Source: an uncultured Erysipelotrichaceae bacterium (GTDB lineage Bacteria; Bacillota_I; Bacilli_A; Erysipelotrichales; Erysipelotrichaceae). Taken from it: a stretch of DNA of 10,701 bases. Made by a program: the position numbers and the translations under genes. Positions 6,811 to 10,701 of this stretch are shown piece after piece. The notes beneath the pieces are model-generated. The model worked only from the letters and a program-made list of their open reading frames with translations. It did not search any database and was not told where the DNA came from. The stretch lies in assembly GCA_900314345.1 (NCBI GenBank), contig OMUX01000276.1:1-10701 (forward strand), read 5' to 3'. The first letter of the stretch is position 1; every line of letters begins with the position of its first letter.

Positions 6811-6840
6811 GAAAAGCAGGACCTTGTTTCAGATCCTGCT
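6811..6840 (-). terminator. Rho-independent terminator of pepF
   Basis: Read leftward, the arms AGCAGGA and TCCTGCT (6834-6840 and 6815-6821 on the plus strand) form a 7-bp GC-rich stem with a 12-base loop. TTTTC follows (complement of 6811-6814). It starts 8 bases after the pepF stop codon. The plus-strand sense has no T-run, so the signal is specific to pepF. Confidence 0.75.
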
Positions 6841-6848
6841 CATGTTCT

Positions 6849-8654
6849 TCAGAGTCCCAGTTTGTCTGCAGTTTGTTCTGCATCCATGAGGACACGTTCG
6901 AATTTGGCTAATGCACGGTTGATTGGTTCCGGTGTTGTAAGATCCACACCTGCATGCTTGAGTTCATCCAGCGGATACCGGCTGCTGCCCATGGAGAGGA
7001 ATTCCAGGTAGCGCTTTGCGGCAGGTTCTCCTTCCTTGAGAATACCTTCGGATAATGCTGCTGCAGTGGAATAGCCAGTAGCGTATACATAGACATAGAA
7101 CGGACGGTAGAAGTGCGGGATGCGTGCCCATTCATACTGCACGGCATCATCAATGACAAGATCCTCACCGAAATACAGCTTGATGAGATTCAGATACAGA
7201 CTGGAAAGGGATGTGCTGTCCAGGGATTCTCCGCGTTCTGCCATGGCATGTGCTTCTTTTTCAAATTCAGCGAACATGGTCTGGCGGTAGACGGTTCCCT
7301 TGAAACCTTCCAGGTACTGGTTCAGAAGCTGCAGTCTTCTCTTCGGGTCGTCTTCCTTCTGAAGAAGCTGTTCAATCAGAAGGTTCTCATTGACCGTGGA
7401 GGCTACCTCTGCAACAAACATTGTATAGCCGCTGTACCAGCTTGGCTGATTGTGGTTTGTGAGCCATGTGTGCTGGCTGTGTCCCATTTCATGGGCGATG
7501 GTGGATACACTGTCCAGGCTACCGGAGAAGTTCAGCAGGATGAAAGGGTTGCTGTCATAGGTACCGGAAGAGAAGGCACCTCCTGTCTTTCCTTTGCTGG
7601 GATAGACATCCATCCAGTGATCCTTGTATGCCTGTCTGACTCTTTCCACATATTCATTTCCAAGCGGAGCGACAGCATCCAGTACCATCTGCTGTGCCTG
7701 TTCATAGGTGTACTTCCTGTCATCGCCTGAGACAAGCGGTGCATAGAGATCATAGTAATGAAGCTCGTCCAGCTTCAGAAGACGCTTGCGCAGTCTGACA
7801 TAGCGGTACATCTTGTCCATGTTTGCATGAACACTTTCAATCAAGGAATCATAGACGGATACCGGGATGTTGTCTTCAGACATGGACATTTCCCTGGAAC
7901 TGCCATAGTGCCTGACTTTTGCCTCAGTTACAGCCGCCTTGACGGTGCCGCTGTAGGTGCTGGAGAACGTTGTGATGTGCTGCCTGTAGGATCTATAGTA
8001 GCTGTCAAAGGCATTCTTCCGCAAGGTACGGTCATTGCTCATCTGCAGGGGGATATAGCTGGATCCCGTGACTTCATGAATCTTGCCTTCACTGTCCTTT
8101 ACAGAATCAAATAAAAGATCTGCATCCATCAGGTTCGTGGCAGCTTCAGACGGTGCAGCCAGTGCTTCACCGAACTGTGCCAGCAGTGATTCCTCATCTG
8201 CAGAAAGTGTATGTGCCTTTTTCCTGAGCAGGTCCTTCAGCAGATGCTCATGGTCCTTGAGCAGCGGATCAGCAATGATCTGTTCCAGTGTCTCTTCAGA
8301 AAGGGAAAGGATCTCGGGGATGGCAAATGCCGTGGCTGCCTGCAGCTGCACCGCCTTGCCATAGGCTCTTGCATACATGGACTGTGCCTTAGCATCACGT
8401 GTGTCTTCGCTGTGTCTGAGATTTGCATACTCAAACACGTTCATCAGCTTCCTGTCCGTGCCTTCCTCCCATGAAAGATATGCTTTGATGCTTTCTGCAT
8501 CCTTCAGGGTTCCCTGATACTTTCCTGCTTCCTGGATGCTTTCATCCAGCTGTTCAAATGCATTCTTCCATGCTTCATCGTTTCTGAACAAAGTAGAAAG
8601 ATCCCACTCGAATGCAGGATCCATCTGACTGCGTTCCTTCAGTAATTCACTCAT
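6849..8654 (-). CDS. pepF: Oligoendopeptidase F (M3 family zinc metallopeptidase)
   Basis: This 601-residue cytoplasmic zinc peptidase cleaves short to medium peptides internally. The catalytic motif HEMGH (388-392) provides the two zinc His ligands and Glu389 as general base. The third ligand is Glu416 in FVAEVASTVNE, 28 residues on, as in the M3B clade. Other PepF landmarks are WDLSTLF (17-23), YDLYAPL (301-307), GAFSSGTYDSNPFILLNF (359-376) and the C-terminal FYVYVYATGYSTAAAL block (519-534), which lines the substrate channel. The length is typical and no signal peptide is seen. The start at 8654 has GGAGG 6 bases upstream; the longer in-frame start (ATG 8696) has no such site and would span the promoter -10. 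It is a single gene with its own terminator, convergent with the liv operon. It may recycle peptides to free amino acids. Confidence 0.95.
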   Translation of the reverse strand: MSELLKERSQMDPAFEWDLSTLFRNDEAWKNAFEQLDESIQEAGKYQGTLKDAESIKAYLSWEEGTDRKLMNVFEYANLRHSEDTRDAKAQSMYARAYGKAVQLQAATAFAIPEILSLSEETLEQIIADPLLKDHEHLLKDLLRKKAHTLSADEESLLAQFGEALAAPSEAATNLMDADLLFDSVKDSEGKIHEVTGSSYIPLQMSNDRTLRKNAFDSYYRSYRQHITTFSSTYSGTVKAAVTEAKVRHYGSSREMSMSEDNIPVSVYDSLIESVHANMDKMYRYVRLRKRLLKLDELHYYDLYAPLVSGDDRKYTYEQAQQMVLDAVAPLGNEYVERVRQAYKDHWMDVYPSKGKTGGAFSSGTYDSNPFILLNFSGSLDSVSTIAHEMGHSQHTWLTNHNQPSWYSGYTMFVAEVASTVNENLLIEQLLQKEDDPKRRLQLLNQYLEGFKGTVYRQTMFAEFEKEAHAMAERGESLDSTSLSSLYLNLIKLYFGEDLVIDDAVQYEWARIPHFYRPFYVYVYATGYSTAAALSEGILKEGEPAAKRYLEFLSMGSSRYPLDELKHAGVDLTTPEPINRALAKFERVLMDAEQTADKLGL

Positions 8655-8676
8655 GTCAACCTCCGCTACGGAAACC

Positions 8677-8682
8677 ATTATA
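8677..8682 (-). promoter_or_regulatory. Probable -10 element of the pepF promoter
   Basis: On the minus strand this is a perfect TATAAT, 22 bases before the pepF ATG, which gives a leader of roughly 15 bases carrying the GGAGG site. No good -35 hexamer lies at 16-18 bases; AAGTAT at the 17-base position is a poor match. An activator or a weak constitutive promoter would fit. Confidence 0.45.
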
Positions 8683-8698
8683 CCTTTTTGCGGCATGC

Positions 8699-8704
8699 TA
8701 TACT
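8699..8704 (+). promoter_or_regulatory. Possible -10 element for the membrane protein/ROK kinase unit
   Basis: TATACT (5 of 6 to consensus) lies 25 bases before the chosen ATG at 8730. No -35 match is visible at normal spacing. It is only 16 bases from the oppositely oriented pepF -10, so the two promoters would share the same DNA. Support is weak. Confidence 0.3.
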
Positions 8705-8729
8705 TATCCGGTGCAGTGAGGTGATGGAT

Positions 8730-9197
8730 ATGACCTTTATGGATCTGTCGTTCTATATTCTGGATACGATCATCTTCTTCATGCTGTTGAGCATGCTCAG
8801 AAATTCAGGGAAGATCGAAGTGAAGACAAAGGCTGGATCAAGATGGGTGATTCCCTGTGTGTTCTGGGGCATCGCGGTTCTTGGCATGTTCAATTACAAA
8901 GGTGTGTTCCTTTATATCCAGACGGGATGCCTGATTGTCTTCGGCATCATGTACCTGTTCATGGAAAGCGGTCTTTCACAGGATGGCATCGTTGTCATCG
9001 GGAAGCTCTACAGATATGAGAAGCTCAAGCGTATTCAGGTGGATGACAATGACCACTGTGTGAATTTTGCCAGGCACGGTGCCATGGCACCTTTGATCTT
9101 TCAGCCGGAACAGATGAAGGAAGTCCGGAACTATCTTTCAAGGTATGCAGGCGTTGCCAAGCACAATGTCAGGACAAGAGAGAGGAATGTGAAATGA
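8730..9197 (+). CDS. Small membrane protein of unknown function, coupled to ROK kinase
   Basis: This is a 155-residue protein I do not recognise. Three hydrophobic segments are visible: about 7-23 (FYILDTIIFFMLLSML), 39-55 (WVIPCVFWGIAVLGMF) and 58-78 (GVFLYIQTGCLIVFGIMYLF). A polar domain of about 75 residues follows, with GIVVIGKLYRYEKLKRIQV (86-104) and a basic end (KHNVRTRERNVK). The GxxxxGKxxxxEKLKxI pattern resembles membrane-anchored DUF5673-like or PH-like domains, but this is only a resemblance. ATG 8730 is chosen for its 8-base spacing from GAGG (8718-8721). ATG 8724 would place the site too close, and ATG 8688 has no ribosome binding site. The stop overlaps the next start as ATGA, so the two genes are co-translated. 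Confidence 0.8.
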   Translation: MTFMDLSFYILDTIIFFMLLSMLRNSGKIEVKTKAGSRWVIPCVFWGIAVLGMFNYKGVFLYIQTGCLIVFGIMYLFMESGLSQDGIVVIGKLYRYEKLKRIQVDDNDHCVNFARHGAMAPLIFQPEQMKEVRNYLSRYAGVAKHNVRTRERNVK

Positions 9198-10090
9198 ATT
9201 CCATGATTCTTGCCCTGGATGCAGGCGGTACGTTCATCAAATGGGCACTGTATGACGGCAATGCATTTGTAAAGCATGGAAAGATTCCCACACCTTCTGA
9301 CCGTGAATCATTCTTTGCGGCATTAAAGAAGGCACTGGAAGATGCAGGGGAGGCTGTATCCGGCATGACATTCTCCATTGCGGGAACCGTGGATCCGGAA
9401 ACAGGATATATCCTGCAGGGCGGTGCGCTGCAGTACAACAACGGCACGAATCTGATTGAAGATGTGAGAAACAGATTCGGATTAAAGTGTGCCATAGAAA
9501 ATGATGCAAGAGCAGCGATGCTTGCGGAGATGGACTATGGAAGCCTCAGGGATGCGGAAAGCGGCCTTGTGATTGTCGTCGGCACAGCCATCGGCGGCGC
9601 CTATGAACATCATGGTGAAATCCTGCGGGGATATCACAACTATGCAGGTGAAGTATCCAACATTGTCCTGGAAGGCGACCTCAGGGATGACATGCGCACA
9701 CCGAACTTCGCCCTGCGCTGCGGGATGAGGTATTTCCTGATGCGGGCGGAAAAGGAACTGCAGGTACAGAACCTGGACGGTGAGGTCTTCATGGATCTTG
9801 TCCGGAAAGGTGATGAAACAGCAGTGCGGCTGATGAAGGAATATGCAAAGGACTTCACCAAGGCGTTGTTCAACATTCAGCTCATCGTTGATCCACAGAG
9901 GATTGTCATCGGCGGCGGCATCAGCCGGGATGAAACATACATGGAATATATCCGCACCGCATGGAAGGAAATCGTGGGTGCTTTCTATCTGCCGTATGAA
10001 GGCGCGGAGATCGTGACCGCTATGAACGGCAATGATGCAAACCTGCTGGGTGCTGTGGCAAACTACCTCAGGCATCTCAAAGCAGAGTAA
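9194..10090 (+). CDS. ROK-family sugar kinase lacking the zinc-binding cysteine motif
   Basis: This 298-residue cytosolic protein has the ASKHA fold of ROK kinases, which phosphorylate sugars such as glucose, N-acetylmannosamine, allose or beta-glucosides with ATP. Visible motifs are the phosphate-1 loop LDAGGTFIKWAL (8-19), catalytic Asp104 in IENDARAAM (101-109), phosphate-2 VVGTAIGGAYEHHGEILRG (128-146), sugar-binding Glu153 in YAGEVSN (150-156), and adenosine motif IVIGGGISRD (237-246). The usual ROK zinc cluster (CxCGxxGCxE) is absent: residues 157-178 contain only Cys176, and the GEIGH His is Asn156. No helix-turn-helix precedes the kinase domain, so it is not a ROK repressor. The substrate cannot be assigned; zinc-less ROK members include beta-glucoside kinases. 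The start overlaps the upstream stop by 4 bases (ATGA), with AGAGG 8 bases upstream. Confidence 0.9.
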   Translation: MNSMILALDAGGTFIKWALYDGNAFVKHGKIPTPSDRESFFAALKKALEDAGEAVSGMTFSIAGTVDPETGYILQGGALQYNNGTNLIEDVRNRFGLKCAIENDARAAMLAEMDYGSLRDAESGLVIVVGTAIGGAYEHHGEILRGYHNYAGEVSNIVLEGDLRDDMRTPNFALRCGMRYFLMRAEKELQVQNLDGEVFMDLVRKGDETAVRLMKEYAKDFTKALFNIQLIVDPQRIVIGGGISRDETYMEYIRTAWKEIVGAFYLPYEGAEIVTAMNGNDANLLGAVANYLRHLKAE

Positions 10091-10115
10091 GTGCTTCCAT
10101 GATGAAAACTGGACG

Positions 10116-10139
10116 AAAGCAGGATTGTTTCTGCTTTTC
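10116..10139 (+). terminator. Probable terminator after the ROK kinase
   Basis: Arms aaagcag (10116-10122) and ctgcttt (10131-10137) form a 7-bp stem with an 8-base loop, extendable by one G-U pair. The T-run is short (TTTTC). It lies 25 bases after the kinase stop codon. Incomplete termination with read-through to the next gene is possible. Confidence 0.5.
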
Positions 10140-10163
10140 AAGGTGTGCAAAACAGGATAAAAT
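10135..10163 (+). promoter_or_regulatory. Possible promoter of the VTT-domain gene
   Basis: TTTTCA (10135-10140, 4 of 6 to TTGACA) and TAAAAT (10158-10163, 5 of 6 to TATAAT) are spaced 17 bases apart. The -35 overlaps the 3' arm of the preceding terminator. The predicted start near 10170 gives a leader of about 70 bases. Confidence 0.35.
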
Positions 10164-10213
10164 GCCATAAGCAGTTTTGATGACTGTTGTTTTCATTTAT
10201 TCACGAAAGAACA

Positions 10214-10236
10214 TTCCTGCGGGGATGTGCAGGGAA
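10214..10236 (+). promoter_or_regulatory. Hairpin covering the ribosome binding site of the VTT-domain gene
   Basis: cctgc (10216-10220) pairs with gcagg (10229-10233), and flanking tt/aa can extend the stem with one bulged G. The 3' arm contains most of the AGGGA ribosome binding site, 6 bases before the ATG. The stem is short, so it may only tune translation. Confidence 0.3.
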
Positions 10237-10240
10237 ATAT

Positions 10241-10701
10241 ATGAGTCAGGGAGAAAAGCAGAAGAAACATACATGGAAGCGGGTTGCGACGATCATCATA
10301 CTTGCGTTGATCATCCTTTTGATCCTCTTCATTGTATGGAAGCTGTTCGGAAAGCAGGTCACGTTCATCATCGAGCTGATGAAGCGCGGGGATGAAGAGG
10401 AAATCGGTGCATATCTGAACTCACAGGGAGAATGGAGAGGACTCCTCAGCATTTTCATCATGAACGTGCTGCAGGTAGTTACCATTTTCTTTCCGGGGAT
10501 TGCCATTCATATCGCATCCGGTGTGTGCTTTGGCTGGTGGAAGGCATTCCTGATGTGCTATACGGGGTTTGTGTCAGGCAATGCACTGGTGTTCTATGCG
10601 GCAAGGAAGCTTGGCGATAGATTATACAAGGTTCTGGAGATGGACAAGAAAGGAAATCCTCTGGAGGAGAAGGTCAATCACGATTCAGCGACCTTCGTCC
10701 T
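10241..10701 (+). CDS. VTT-domain (TVP38/TMEM64, DedA-like) membrane protein, 3' end outside window
   Basis: The reading frame stays open for 153 codons to the window edge. A short basic N-terminus (KQKKHTWKR, 6-14) precedes a first membrane helix at about 15-36 (VATIIILALIILLILFIVW). The VTT region follows an amphipathic stretch: hydrophobic 69-95, then FFPGIAIHIASGVCFGWWKA (83-102), a re-entrant-loop signature of the family, and SGNALVFYAARKLGD (112-126), the conserved GNxxxFxxxRxxG pattern. VTT/DedA proteins are linked to lipid scrambling or flipping (undecaprenyl phosphate, phosphatidylethanolamine) and envelope homeostasis; the exact substrate here is unknown. ATG 10241 has AGGG 6 bases upstream. 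Full-length members are about 200-250 residues, so roughly one third is missing. Confidence 0.88.
   Translation, partial: MSQGEKQKKHTWKRVATIIILALIILLILFIVWKLFGKQVTFIIELMKRGDEEEIGAYLNSQGEWRGLLSIFIMNVLQVVTIFFPGIAIHIASGVCFGWWKAFLMCYTGFVSGNALVFYAARKLGDRLYKVLEMDKKGNPLEEKVNHDSATFV

Noticed and set aside
10177..10395. 72-codon frame overlapping the start of the VTT-domain gene
   Set aside because: It is out of frame with the VTT-domain protein, has no ribosome binding site, and its product is Cys/His-rich without recognisable features; the frame from 10241 to the edge carries clear family motifs.

Overview
The window looks like chromosomal DNA from a low-to-mid GC Gram-positive bacterium (Bacillota). 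Supporting signs are strong GGAGG-type ribosome binding sites at nearly every gene, a lipoprotein solute receptor with a low-complexity Ala/Ser/Glu linker, an oligoendopeptidase F, and a CBS-ACT gene directly behind livF, an arrangement I recall from streptococci and other Bacillota. A gut anaerobe of the Erysipelotrichia or Clostridia type is a reasonable guess, but sequence inspection alone cannot fix the genus.

Layout, left to right. The window opens inside a tRNA-Asn(GUU) gene, only its first five bases being cut off. A perfect 13-bp hairpin at 108-139 can terminate both the tRNA and the converging aminotransferase gene (144-1004, minus), a probable D-amino-acid transaminase. A 191-bp AT-rich divergent region follows, with a near-consensus sigma-A promoter, an upstream 7-1-7 palindrome and a hairpin at the predicted 5' end of the mRNA. 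It drives a complete branched-chain amino acid ABC importer operon: receptor (livK), permeases (livH, livM), ATPases (livG, livF), then a 228-residue CBS-CBS-ACT protein that is probably a ligand-sensing partner. A hairpin between livK and livH probably sets the receptor-to-transporter ratio. A strong terminator closes the operon at 6686-6715.

The right part begins with pepF (6849-8654, minus), which converges on the liv operon and has its own terminator. Divergent from pepF is a two-gene unit, a small three-helix membrane protein of unknown function overlapping by ATGA with a ROK-family sugar kinase that lacks the usual zinc-binding cysteine cluster. A weak terminator/promoter region leads to a VTT-domain (TVP38/TMEM64, DedA-like) membrane protein that runs off the right edge.

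Together the left half covers branched-chain amino acid uptake with nearby amino-acid transamination, and pepF covers breakdown of imported or cytosolic peptides. There is no mobile element, CRISPR array, phage gene or defence system. No gap between genes exceeds about 190 bases. The most interesting points are regulatory (the liv promoter region) and the unassigned membrane protein/ROK kinase pair.
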